Positions 1 to 6,995 of a DNA stretch of 64,000 bases are shown here, in pieces (positions within the stretch are counted from its first letter, which is position 1; each line of letters begins with the position of its first letter). The notes below the pieces were generated by a model. That model made no database searches and was not told where the DNA came from. It was given only the letters and a program-made list of their open reading frames with translations. Made by a program: the position numbers and the translations under genes. The DNA comes from Candidatus Melainabacteria bacterium (GTDB lineage: Bacteria; Cyanobacteriota; Vampirovibrionia; 2-02-FULL-35-15): the NCBI GenBank assembly GCA_016193285.1, contig JACPSL010000029.1, positions 1-64,000 of the forward strand, given 5' to 3'.

Positions 1-141
1 CAAGAACATATGGCTAATCGTTATGTCAGATGTTATAAATCTATTTACACTAAACTTGAAATGAGAGTTGCTCACCTTGCTCATACATTCTCAAAGTGGA
101 TTAAGCTGCTTTTGAACTTAATTTTTCACAAGTCGTTCTAG
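1..141 (+). CDS. C-terminal fragment of an unidentified protein
   Basis: An open frame runs in from the left edge and ends at TAG 139-141, giving about 46 residues. The tail is basic and rich in His, Tyr and Lys and ends in a short hydrophobic stretch. The start lies outside the window. I do not recognise the family; a transposase C-terminus is possible because other IS remnants occur nearby, but no catalytic motif is visible. Confidence 0.35.
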   Translation, partial: QEHMANRYVRCYKSIYTKLEMRVAHLAHTFSKWIKLLLNLIFHKSF

Positions 142-195
142 CTTAATGTTGGTTAAGAAGCATATTATGTTCCTGTAGTTTTATCTAAGTTCTAG

Positions 196-257
196 AGTTT
201 TAAGTATACTTAAAACTTTTGTTATTAGAGTGGCATATTTTAAGTATGCTTAAAACT
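196..257. promoter_or_regulatory. Two phased near-identical palindromes (operator-like)
   Basis: Positions 196-217 form a perfect 22-bp palindrome (AGTTTTAAGTA and its complement). Positions 236-257 repeat it with three differences, exactly 40 bp further on, close to four helical turns. Paired palindromes at this spacing are typical of sites for a dimeric DNA-binding protein. They lie in the 269-bp non-coding stretch 142-410, which otherwise shows nothing I can name. That stretch is downstream of both flanking genes, so a regulated gene is not obvious. IS-end symmetry is the alternative reading. Confidence 0.45.
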
Positions 258-410
258 TTACTATGAAGGAATTGATCATTTGCATATAACTGATTTTCTT
301 CTAAAAAATTCCTTGTGATGTTCTGATGGTTATTTCGTTAAATAGATAACCTGATTTATGAGAGAATCTTTTTCCTTTTGATGGATATTTTCATCAAGAT
401 AAAGTTTCAT

Positions 411-716
411 TTAAACCCTTATTCTCTTAATCCATGGGAATTCTTTAGGAGATGAGAGAAGTGTTTCAAGATCTTCATTTTCTTTTATTTCTTCATTTAT
501 CTCATCCTTATATTTTGAATAATAGCTTAATGCTGAGTTTAGCTGGGATTGTGTTATAGGATAAGCTTCAAGAATCTTTCTTACATTCTTATTGTAGTTT
601 TTGTAAATCATAATAAGCTCCCACACATCAAGTCCTGTTCCACTAACTGAAGCCCTTCTTCCTGTAGGACTGTTTGTAAAGATTATTCCTGGAAAGTAAG
701 ACATTGATTCATTCAC
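411..716 (-). CDS. DUF433-type (VapB45/antitoxin-like) small protein
   Basis: A 101-aa protein matching the DUF433 pattern: G-R-R-A-S-V-S-G-T near residue 20, a hydrophobic helix with W-E-L, then YP-I-T-Q-x-Q and a YY-x-x-Y-K-D-E-I-N segment near residue 70. DUF433 proteins are small winged-helix-like proteins often acting as antitoxins or DNA-binding regulators. The GTG start overlaps the pyrD stop as GTGA, with a G-rich Shine-Dalgarno about 10 nt upstream, so it is translationally coupled to the end of the ribosomal-protein operon; an internal ATG at 704 is an alternative start. No toxin partner is visible downstream, where only the palindromes at 196-257 occur. Confidence 0.7.
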   Translation of the reverse strand: MNESMSYFPGIIFTNSPTGRRASVSGTGLDVWELIMIYKNYNKNVRKILEAYPITQSQLNSALSYYSKYKDEINEEIKENEDLETLLSSPKEFPWIKRIRV

Positions 717-1681
717 AATATATTAACCCCTTTTGCAAACGTTACCACTTTCTCTCTATGTGCAAGCCCTGTTAATTCACCTATAGAACTTAATTTATTC
801 TTTTCTAAGTAATCCTGAAGTCCTTTAATTATTTCAATACTTGTCATTGGATTTACAAAATTTGCTGTGCCAATTTGTATACAACTGGCACCACAAAGCA
901 AAAACTCAATAGCATCATCAGTAGTATGAATCCCTCCAATTCCAATTATGGGAGTGTTTGGAAATTTTTTGTATGTCTCCCAAATCATTCTAAGTGCAAT
1001 TGGCTTTACTCCTGGCCCGCTATAACCACCTACCACTCTTGGAAGTGTCGGTTTTTTTGTCCATTTGTTAATAGCAAGACCAAGTACTGTATTAATTAAT
1101 GATAGTCCATCAGAACCTGCATCAATACAAGCTTTTGCAATTTCTGTAATATCAGTGATATTTGGAGAAAGTTTTGCCCAGATAGGAATCTTTGTAATTT
1201 TTTTAATTTCACTTATAAGTAAAAAGGCCTTTTTTGAATCCTGACTAAAATCAAGACCACCTTCTACATTTGGACAAGAAAGATTTAATTCTATTGTAGA
1301 GACGTATGGCCATACGTCTCTACAATGTTGAATATGATCTATTACTTTAATATAGTCATCTAATGTTTCACCAACAACATTTAAAATTATTGTTGCATTT
1401 TGTTCTACTAAAAATGGCAAGTCATTTTTTAAGAAATGTTCAATTCCAGGATTTTGTAAACCAATAGAATTAAGCATGCCAAAGTTTCCAATCTCTACAA
1501 CTCTAGGTGTTGGGTTACCATCTCTTGGCTCTATGCTAAGACTTTTAGTAACTATTCCACCAAGTTCGTTTAAATTAAAATAAGGAAGAAACTCACGTGC
1601 TGCAACACCACATGTACCAGATGCAAGAAGGACAGGGTTTTTTAACTTAACAGGTCCTGCATTTATAATAAGATTTGCCAT
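713..1681 (-). CDS. pyrD: Dihydroorotate dehydrogenase, class 1B type
   Basis: 322 aa. It oxidises dihydroorotate to orotate in pyrimidine synthesis using FMN. Visible motifs: N-terminal strand with NPVLLASGTCG, GMLNSIGLQNPG, ELNLSCPNVEGG carrying the class 1B catalytic Cys, SGPGVKP, and the FMN-phosphate loop IGIGGI followed by GASCIQIGTA. The protein is about 10-15 residues longer than usual because residues about 117-130 are encoded by a 34-bp palindrome that splits the helix before the catalytic strand. The gene starts at the rplQ stop (1-bp overlap), so it is the downstream end of the rpoA operon. Class 1B enzymes normally pair with PyrK; none is in this window. Confidence 0.93.
   Translation of the reverse strand: MANLIINAGPVKLKNPVLLASGTCGVAAREFLPYFNLNELGGIVTKSLSIEPRDGNPTPRVVEIGNFGMLNSIGLQNPGIEHFLKNDLPFLVEQNATIILNVVGETLDDYIKVIDHIQHCRDVWPYVSTIELNLSCPNVEGGLDFSQDSKKAFLLISEIKKITKIPIWAKLSPNITDITEIAKACIDAGSDGLSLINTVLGLAINKWTKKPTLPRVVGGYSGPGVKPIALRMIWETYKKFPNTPIIGIGGIHTTDDAIEFLLCGASCIQIGTANFVNPMTSIEIIKGLQDYLEKNKLSSIGELTGLAHREKVVTFAKGVNIL
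1293..1326. repeat. 34-bp perfect palindrome of the GTAGAGACG family inside pyrD
   Basis: Perfect inverted repeat centred at 1309/1310, with arms ATTGTAGAGACGTATGG and its complement. It is translated in frame as part of PyrD, adding about a dozen residues. The same arm core, GTAGAGACG, recurs at 3993-4028. GTAGAGACG...CGTCTCTAC palindromes are abundant in cyanobacterial genomes, and in-frame palindromic insertions are known as Rickettsia palindromic elements. The family assignment is from recognition of the core only. Confidence 0.85.
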
Positions 1682-2034
1682 TAACTAACCAATTGTAAAA
1701 TTGCCGCAGGAGCAGCATCACCACGCCTTGGCAGTGTTTTAATTAATCTTGTGTATCCGCCTTTTTTAGTCTTAAAGTTACCAACAATCTCATTAAAAAG
1801 TTTTTTTACTACATCTTTTTCATACAAAAAAGCTGCTGCTTGACGTCTTGCATGCATATCTCCACGTTTTGCAAGAGAAATCAACCTTTCTATTTCACCT
1901 TGAACAGCTTTTGCTTTTCCAAGAGTAGTTTTTATCTCGCCTGTTTTAAAAAAAGAATTTGCAAGTGATCTTAACACTGCTTTTCTTTGATCAGCAGGCC
2001 TTGCTAATTTATTTCTTTTTCGTAAATGTCTCAT
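1681..2034 (-). CDS. rplQ: 50S ribosomal protein L17
   Basis: 117 aa, the standard bacterial L17 length. It opens with MRHLRKRNKLAR-x-x-DQRKA-LRSLA, the family signature, and has the usual middle KAK-x-VQGEIERLI-LAKRGD and the ending G-G-Y-T-R-L-I-K-T-L-P-R-R-GD-A-A-P. L17 is a large-subunit protein at the exit region. The gene follows rpoA by 26 bp, the conserved bacterial order, and its stop overlaps the pyrD start by one base. Confidence 0.97.
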   Translation of the reverse strand: MRHLRKRNKLARPADQRKAVLRSLANSFFKTGEIKTTLGKAKAVQGEIERLISLAKRGDMHARRQAAAFLYEKDVVKKLFNEIVGNFKTKKGGYTRLIKTLPRRGDAAPAAILQLVS

Positions 2035-2060
2035 TCTTCAGTTATGTCTATGTGTTCCTC

Positions 2061-3065
2061 TTATGTAGAAAATGCTTCACTTTCTGCACTACTTTCTTCA
2101 GGTAAGCCTGCTGGTATAGCTTCATCAGAAAGGTGTAAACCCATTGCATGTAATCTTTCTAAAACTTCATCTGCAGATTTTCTTCCGAAGTTTTTAATGT
2201 TCATTAGATCGTTATAAGACAAACTTAAGAGTTGACCAAGTGAGTTTATATTTGCTCTTTTTAAACAGTTATATGCTCTTACTGAAAGTTCAAGTTCTTC
2301 AATGCTTAGTTCTCTTCTTTGATCTATAACTTCTTCAACTTTTTGTGGTTCAACCTGCACTGGAATACTAATTAACTCACCTGAAAATTGTGCAATGGAA
2401 GCCATCTTTTCAATAAGTTTTGCAGCTGCTTGTCCAAGTGCTAAAGTTGGTTCAATACTTCCATTTGACCAGATTTCCATTATTACACGGTCAAAGTCAG
2501 CTCCTTCAGGCGTTCTTCCTGATTCAATTGAGTAAGTAACTTTTCTAATTGGCATAAATACAGAGTCTACTGGGATAAAGTCTATTGCTCTGTTTAGTGC
2601 TTTTTGTTTATCAGCTGGTACATAACCAACACCATTTTCAATGATAATTTCCATTTCAAGCTTGCCGTCTCCTGATAAGGTGGCAACTCCCCAGTCAGGG
2701 TTAATTATTTGTACGTCAGCTGGAAGTATAATATCTTTTGCATAAACTGCCTTTGGACCCTTGGCAGAAATTTTTAATGTTTGTGGTTGATCTGAGAATG
2801 ACTTAATAACAAGGCCCTTTAAGTTTAGTGTTATATCAATTACATCTTCAACAACTCCTGGCACGCTAGAAAATTCATGCGTAATTCCTTCAATCCTAAT
2901 TGCAGTTACAGCTGAACCTAGAGTACTTGACAATAGTACTCTTCTTAGAGAATTACCAATTGTTGTTCCAAATCCTCTGTCAAATGGTTCAATTAAAAAC
3001 TTCCCATATAATGAACCATCATTGTTTGTTTTATTTTCCAGACATTTTACTTCTATCTTGCTCAT
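2061..3065 (-). CDS. rpoA: DNA-directed RNA polymerase subunit alpha
   Basis: 334 aa. The N-terminal dimerisation/assembly domain shows FLIEPFDRGFGTTIGNSLRRVLLS and HEFSSVPGVVEDV; the C-terminal domain (from about residue 255) shows LSVRAYNCLKRANI, NIKNFGRKSADEVLERL and GL-x-L. The N-terminus (I-E-V-K-C-L-E-x-x-T, YGKF) resembles cyanobacterial alpha subunits. Start supported by AAAGGAG 7-8 nt before ATG 3065. A short acidic Ser/Glu tail ends the protein. The 61-bp gap to rpsK holds a 7-bp tandem repeat. Confidence 0.98.
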   Translation of the reverse strand: MSKIEVKCLENKTNNDGSLYGKFLIEPFDRGFGTTIGNSLRRVLLSSTLGSAVTAIRIEGITHEFSSVPGVVEDVIDITLNLKGLVIKSFSDQPQTLKISAKGPKAVYAKDIILPADVQIINPDWGVATLSGDGKLEMEIIIENGVGYVPADKQKALNRAIDFIPVDSVFMPIRKVTYSIESGRTPEGADFDRVIMEIWSNGSIEPTLALGQAAAKLIEKMASIAQFSGELISIPVQVEPQKVEEVIDQRRELSIEELELSVRAYNCLKRANINSLGQLLSLSYNDLMNIKNFGRKSADEVLERLHAMGLHLSDEAIPAGLPEESSAESEAFST

Positions 3066-3093
3066 TGTTTACTCCTTTTGAATTCCTTAATTA

Positions 3094-3117
3094 ATTCTCA
3101 ATTCTCAATTCTCAATT
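3094..3117. repeat. Tandem heptanucleotide repeat ATTCTCA, 3.4 copies
   Basis: Three perfect copies of ATTCTCA (3094-3114) plus a partial one lie between rpsK and rpoA, just upstream of the rpoA ribosome binding site. The same unit recurs four times at 6121-6148. Seven-bp tandem arrays are reminiscent of the STRR repeats of filamentous cyanobacteria. Confidence 0.9.
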
Positions 3118-3126
3118 AATTCCAGA

Positions 3127-3501
3127 TTATACTCTTCTCCTTTTTGGTGCCCTGCAACCATTATGTGGTATTGGAGTTACATCTCGTAAAAGTGTTACTC
3201 TTAAGCCTGCTGATTGAAGTGCTCTAATTGCTGTTTCTCTTCCTGCGCCAGGTCCACTTACTTCAACTTCTACTTGTCTCATTCCATTGTCAATAATTTT
3301 TCTTGCAACAGATATTGCTGCTTGTTGAGCTGCAAACGGCGTACCTTTTTTTGCACCTTTAAAACCACAAGCTCCTGCACTTGACCATGCTAAGGTACTA
3401 CCCTGTAAATCAGTTGCAGTAACAATGGTGTTGTTAAAAGTAGACTGAATATGGATCCTTCCACTTGATACACTTTTCTTTTCCTTCTTTTTTGGTTTCA
3501 T
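3127..3501 (-). CDS. rpsK: 30S ribosomal protein S11
   Basis: 124 aa, typical S11 length. Family signatures are clear: [69 protein letters not shown] at the end. S11 forms the small-subunit platform. The start ATG overlaps the rpsM stop by one base (TAATG), and the gene sits in the conserved rpsM-rpsK-rpoA order. Confidence 0.98.
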   Translation of the reverse strand: MKPKKKEKKSVSSGRIHIQSTFNNTIVTATDLQGSTLAWSSAGACGFKGAKKGTPFAAQQAAISVARKIIDNGMRQVEVEVSGPGAGRETAIRALQSAGLRVTLLRDVTPIPHNGCRAPKRRRV

Positions 3502-3887
3502 TATTTTGGATTAGGTGTTTGTTTCTTTCCTGCTACAGTCATTCTCTTTCTGCCTCTTCTAGTTCTAGCATTAGTTCTTGTTCTTTGGCCTCTAACTGGT
3601 AAACCCTTTCTATGTCTCATCCCTCTGTAACAATTTATTTCAATTAGCCTTTTTACATTAAGCCCTTCAATCCTTCTTAAATCACCTTCAACTTGGTAAT
3701 TTTTTTCAATTTCTTCTCTCAATTTATTTATTTCAGCATCAGATAAATCTTTCATCCTTTTATTCTTATCTATTCCAGTTTTTTCTAAAATCTTATTGCT
3801 TAAAGATCTACCTATACCATAGAGATAGGTAAGTGAAATTTCTGCTCTTTTATTTTGTGGTAAATCAACTCCTGCAAATCGTGCCAT
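3501..3887 (-). CDS. rpsM: 30S ribosomal protein S13
   Basis: 128 aa. Signatures: [21 protein letters not shown] at the helix-two-turn-helix, [41 protein letters not shown] near the C-terminus. S13 contacts the 50S subunit and P-site tRNA. Upstream lies a 133-bp gap to rpmJ containing a 36-bp palindrome. Confidence 0.98.
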   Translation of the reverse strand: MARFAGVDLPQNKRAEISLTYLYGIGRSLSNKILEKTGIDKNKRMKDLSDAEINKLREEIEKNYQVEGDLRRIEGLNVKRLIEINCYRGMRHRKGLPVRGQRTRTNARTRRGRKRMTVAGKKQTPNPK

Positions 3888-3992
3888 AGTAATTTTTCTT
3901 TTAAATATTCTAATTTATAAATAAATGACAGAGTAAGAATTTTATCTTCTTTAAGCAATTACGACAAGTAGGTAGACAAAAGCAATTGCACG

Positions 3993-4028
3993 AAGCGTAG
4001 AGACGCAATTAATTGCGTCTCTACGCTT
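3993..4028. repeat. 36-bp perfect palindrome of the GTAGAGACG family at the rpmJ stop
   Basis: Perfect inverted repeat centred at 4010/4011, arms AAGCGTAGAGACGCAATT and complement. Its right arm overlaps the end of rpmJ and supplies the TAG stop at 4021-4023. Outer flanks ACAAAAGC (3976-3983) and GCTTTTGT (4029-4036) extend the symmetry with a 9-nt bulge. In RNA it would form a very stable hairpin between rpmJ and rpsM. It shares its core with 1293-1326. Confidence 0.9.
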
Positions 4029-4134
4029 GCTTTTGTTTATGCTTTGGATTTTCACAAATAACTCTTACACGCCCTTTACGCTTAATAATTTTACACTTTG
4101 CACAAATTTTTTTTACCGATGCCCTATGCTTCAT
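4021..4134 (-). CDS. rpmJ: 50S ribosomal protein L36
   Basis: 37 aa, normal L36 length: starts [11 protein letters not shown]-x-x-C, then [17 protein letters not shown]-x-Q. The Zn ligands Cys11, Cys14, Cys27 and His32 are all present. The gene lies between infA and rpsM as in most bacteria. Its last codons and TAG stop run into the GTAGAGACG palindrome, so the element landed exactly at the 3' end without harming the protein. Confidence 0.95.
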   Translation of the reverse strand: MKHRASVKKICAKCKIIKRKGRVRVICENPKHKQKQA

Positions 4135-4148
4135 AGGTAACTCCTCAT

Positions 4149-4373
4149 TTATCTTGTATCCTGAACCCTGTAAGTTATTCTTCCTCTCTTTAAGTCATAT
4201 GGAGTAAGTTCAACTCTTACTTTATCACCAGGCAGTATTTTTATGAAGTTCTTTCTTATCTTGCCTGAGATATGAGCTAATACTAAATGACCATTTGCAA
4301 GCTCTACTCTAAACATTGCATTTGGCAATGACTCTTTAATTACACCTTCAAATTCAATTGCATCTTTAGGCAT
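4149..4373 (-). CDS. infA: Translation initiation factor IF-1
   Basis: 74 aa, an S1/OB-fold protein of the usual IF-1 size. Visible signature: E-G-V-I[17 protein letters not shown], then [23 protein letters not shown]-1 binds the ribosomal A site during initiation. It lies 7 bp after map and 14 bp before rpmJ, in the conserved infA-rpmJ order. Confidence 0.97.
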   Translation of the reverse strand: MPKDAIEFEGVIKESLPNAMFRVELANGHLVLAHISGKIRKNFIKILPGDKVRVELTPYDLKRGRITYRVQDTR

Positions 4374-4380
4374 ATGATAA

Positions 4381-5169
4381 TTATAGCGTACTAGTTGTTA
4401 TAAAAGGTCCTTCTTCTGTAATAAGAACTGTGTGTTCAAAATGTGCAGATAACTTATGATCCACAGTAACAATTGTCCAGTTATCTTTTAGTCTACGGAC
4501 ATCGTCAGACCCTAGATTAAACATTGGTTCAATACATAAAAGCATACCTACTTTTATTTCAGTATCTTGATTACTTGCAAAATATTCAGGCCAGTTTGGT
4601 ATGAATGGCTCACTGTGATATTCAAATCCAATTCCATGCCCACCAAACATTCTAACTATTCCATACTTCTCACTAGTGGCAACCTTGTTTACTGCAGTTG
4701 AGATGTCCTTAATTGTTTTTCCAGCTCTACAAACTTCTATTCCTTTATACAGTGAAGCTTCTGTATCAGCTAAAAGTTTTAAAGCATTGTTACTTACTGG
4801 ATTTACAGGAATAGTTTTAGCAGTATCCCCAACATAGTTCCATTCCTTGTTGTTAAACTTTTCTTTTACAGTAACTCCTATGTCCAAACTTATAACGTCA
4901 CCTTCTTTCAAAATCTTTTCTTTACTTGGGATACCATGGACTACTTCATGATTTACAGATGTACATAAAGAAGCAGGAAAACCAAGATAACCTTTAAAGG
5001 TAGGTATTGCTCCATTAGATCTAATCCACTCTTCAACAATTTGATCAATTTCCCAAGTGCTCATCCCAGCTTTTATGGAGCAGCATGCTAAGTCAAGAGC
5101 TTCACATGCTAACTTGCCAGCTTTTTTAATGAGTTCATATTGATCTTTATCATAAATTGTTATTGGCAT
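4381..5169 (-). CDS. map: Methionine aminopeptidase, type I
   Basis: 262 aa. It removes the initiator Met from nascent proteins with a dimetal centre. Ligand motifs are all visible: [11 protein letters not shown] with the active-site His, SLDIGVTV (first Asp), VGDTAKT (second Asp), [13 protein letters not shown] (His), LCIEPM (Glu) and a final [10 protein letters not shown] (Glu). The ATG at 5169 lies 20 bp inside the end of adk, implying coupled translation. The order adk-map-infA is widely conserved. Confidence 0.96.
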   Translation of the reverse strand: MPITIYDKDQYELIKKAGKLACEALDLACCSIKAGMSTWEIDQIVEEWIRSNGAIPTFKGYLGFPASLCTSVNHEVVHGIPSKEKILKEGDVISLDIGVTVKEKFNNKEWNYVGDTAKTIPVNPVSNNALKLLADTEASLYKGIEVCRAGKTIKDISTAVNKVATSEKYGIVRMFGGHGIGFEYHSEPFIPNWPEYFASNQDTEIKVGMLLCIEPMFNLGSDDVRRLKDNWTIVTVDHKLSAHFEHTVLITEEGPFITTSTL

Positions 5170-5815
5170 TTAATGCTTTCAATATTTCATTATAAACATC
5201 ATTTGGATCTTTTGCACCATCTACATCAAGCAACTTCTCTTGATCTTTATAGTATTTTTCTAGTGGTGCAGTTTTGTTGTAATATTCACTTAGTCTTTCC
5301 TGTACAGATTCTTTTGTATCATCTTTTCTTTGATACAAAGGTGAATTACATAGGTCACATTTGTTTTCTATTTTTGGTTTTTTTGAAATTACGTTATAAA
5401 TCTCTCCACAGGTTTTGTTAGAACACAGCCTTCTTGAGCTTAAACGTTTTATTAAAATTTCTTCTGGTGCTTGTAAATTTATTACAAAAGTAAGTTCAAG
5501 ACTTAATTCATTAAGCAATTGATTTAATGCATTTGCTTGTGCTATTGTTCGTGGATAACCATCTAAAATAAATCCATTAAATGCTCTAACTTTTTCCCTT
5601 ATGAGGTCAATGACTAATTGATCTGGAACTAATTTTCCTGCTTCAACAAATTCCTTTGCTTTTATTCCAAGTTCTGTTTGATTTTTAATTGCTTCACGGA
5701 TTAAACTTCCTGTATCAATATGAGGAAGATTTAACCCTTGAGATATTTTTTTTGCTTGAGTGCCTTTCCCGGCTCCTGGGGCTCCAAGAAAGACTATATT
5801 TATGCTCTTTTTCAT
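5150..5815 (-). CDS. adk: Adenylate kinase with Cys4 zinc-type LID
   Basis: 221 aa. It interconverts ATP+AMP and 2 ADP. P-loop GAPGAGKGT at residues 11-19, AMP site DTGSLIR, GFILDGYPR at 81-89. The LID carries Cys131, Cys136, Cys153 and Cys156, a zinc-binding long-form LID, though the first pair is spaced C-x4-C rather than the usual C-x2-C. It is the first gene of the leftward operon; secY, normally just upstream, is absent, and a divergent phosphate-binding gene begins 200 bp away. Confidence 0.96.
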   Translation of the reverse strand: MKKSINIVFLGAPGAGKGTQAKKISQGLNLPHIDTGSLIREAIKNQTELGIKAKEFVEAGKLVPDQLVIDLIREKVRAFNGFILDGYPRTIAQANALNQLLNELSLELTFVINLQAPEEILIKRLSSRRLCSNKTCGEIYNVISKKPKIENKCDLCNSPLYQRKDDTKESVQERLSEYYNKTAPLEKYYKDQEKLLDVDGAKDPNDVYNEILKALNANNNL

Positions 5816-5988
5816 AAGTGTTTTGACAGAGATACATCTTATTTGATTTCTAATTAGAAGTCTAGTTTAATGTTAGTAATCGTAGTTTTGAAAATTGAAA
5901 AAGAGTTTTAAATGTTATAAAGCTGGCTGGGCTTACCTAAAGACTCCTCAGATCTTGAAGTTCGTGTTGCATAAAGAAGTTCATTTAA

Positions 5989-6014
5989 AGCTTTTAGCTA
6001 AAAGCTATTATAAT
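5989..6014 (+). promoter_or_regulatory. Palindrome plus TATAAT -10 box, predicted leaderless promoter
   Basis: A perfect 18-bp palindrome, AGCTTTTAG and its complement (5989-6006), is followed directly by TATAAT (6009-6014), itself inside the palindromic octamer ATTATAAT. Transcription should begin 6-7 nt further on, at or next to the in-frame ATG 6022, leaving no leader for a Shine-Dalgarno. The ATG at 6013 overlaps the -10 box and is unlikely to be used. I see no convincing -35; the palindrome occupies the spacer and could be an operator. Confidence 0.5.
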
Positions 6015-6021
6015 GGAACTG

Positions 6022-6954
6022 ATGAGAGACCAGAGACTAGAGACCAAAGACCATAGACCAAAGACCAGAGACCAGAAAAGAGTCTACAGTCTATGGTCTA
6101 TAATCTTTTGTCTCCTTTTAATTCTCAATTCTCAATTCTCAATTCTCAATTCTAAGTCCTATGCCCGTGCTCCTCGCCTTGTAATAGTTGGCTCTACAAC
6201 AATGCTTCCCTTATCAGAACACTTAGCTACAAAATACAGAAAAGATGTTGGTGCTGAAGTCTTAGTTCAAGGGGGAGGTTCAAGTGCTGGACCAATTGCA
6301 GTCTTAAATAATATTGCTCAGATTGCAGCAAGTTCAAGAAAGTTTACACAAGAAGAAGCAAATAATTTAAAAGTATTTGTAGTTGCACATGATGTTCTTG
6401 CAATTGTTATTCACCCTTCAAACCCAGTTAATAATATTTCAATGGAGCAACTGCGTGATATCTTATCAGGCAAAATTAAAAACTGGAAAGATCTTGGTGC
6501 TCCATTTGATAAGCCCATTCAATTAATCAATGATTCATCAGGCAACGGTACACGTGCAGCAATTGAAGAGCTTGTAATGGAGAAATCAAAAGAAAAAGGA
6601 ATAAAAGGTACTCCCATCACATTAAAGTCAATTGTTTCAAATTCAAGTTCAGAAATGAAAGCTAACATTGCAATTTTTAAATATTCACTTGGCTATCTGC
6701 CTTTTAGTTATCTTGATACTACTGTTAAAACATTATCTATAGATAATGTTCCACCAACTTATGCAGCTGCATACAAGAAAAAATATCCTCTTTTTAGGGA
6801 TCTTTACTATGCAATTAAAAAAGATTCTACTGACTTAGAGTTAGCATATATTTACTATGTGTTAAGCGAGGAAGGGCAGGATATAGTAGTTCAAGAAGGT
6901 TTTTTGCCAGTTAAATTGATAACATCAGTAGAAGAGTTAAATAAATTAGATTAG
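6022..6954 (+). CDS. PstS-like periplasmic phosphate-binding protein
   Basis: About 310 aa. The mature part starts with RLVIVGSTTM-P-L and contains V-QGGGSSAG-P-I, a hinge with V-H-P-S-N-P-V, DILSGKIKNWKDLG, DSSGNGTRAAI-E and N-S-S-E-M, all typical of PstS/PBP-like_2 proteins that bind phosphate for the Pst ABC importer. No pstCAB follows. The signal peptide is odd: the charged n-region (R-P-K-T-R-D-Q-K) and the hydrophobic core (Y-S-L-W-S-I-I-F) are encoded by 7-bp tandem repeats, and the region before the cleavage site by ATTCTCA repeats. Start 6022 is preferred over 6013 because 6013 overlaps the -10 box. Confidence 0.85.
   Translation: MRDQRLETKDHRPKTRDQKRVYSLWSIIFCLLLILNSQFSILNSKSYARAPRLVIVGSTTMLPLSEHLATKYRKDVGAEVLVQGGGSSAGPIAVLNNIAQIAASSRKFTQEEANNLKVFVVAHDVLAIVIHPSNPVNNISMEQLRDILSGKIKNWKDLGAPFDKPIQLINDSSGNGTRAAIEELVMEKSKEKGIKGTPITLKSIVSNSSSEMKANIAIFKYSLGYLPFSYLDTTVKTLSIDNVPPTYAAAYKKKYPLFRDLYYAIKKDSTDLELAYIYYVLSEEGQDIVVQEGFLPVKLITSVEELNKLD
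6026..6153. repeat. Three adjacent heptamer arrays encoding a signal peptide
   Basis: Seven copies of nAGACCA (6026-6074), then about five inverted copies of the GGTCTAT type (6081-6115), then four perfect copies plus a partial of ATTCTCA (6121-6153). The first two arrays are mutually complementary and would fold into a long imperfect hairpin at the 5' end of the mRNA. All lie within the coding sequence of the PstS-like protein. The GACCA/GGTC pair recurs at 8145-8220. Confidence 0.9.
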
Positions 6955-6995
6955 AATTAAAAAAACAAGCAGGTTAATTAGTAAAGGAAAAGATA

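Noticed and set aside
1-141. Identification as the C-terminus of the IS1634-like transposase found at 9535
   Set aside because: The residues do not match the C-terminal end I know for that family, and no catalytic motif is visible.
5816-6012. tRNA or small RNA in the adk-pstS gap
   Set aside because: No cloverleaf or T-psi-C-like sequence; only the palindrome and -10 box can be supported. I saw no tRNA or rRNA anywhere in the window.
6026-6153. Repeat array as a CRISPR
   Set aside because: Units are contiguous 7-mers with no spacers and lie in coding sequence; no cas genes are present.
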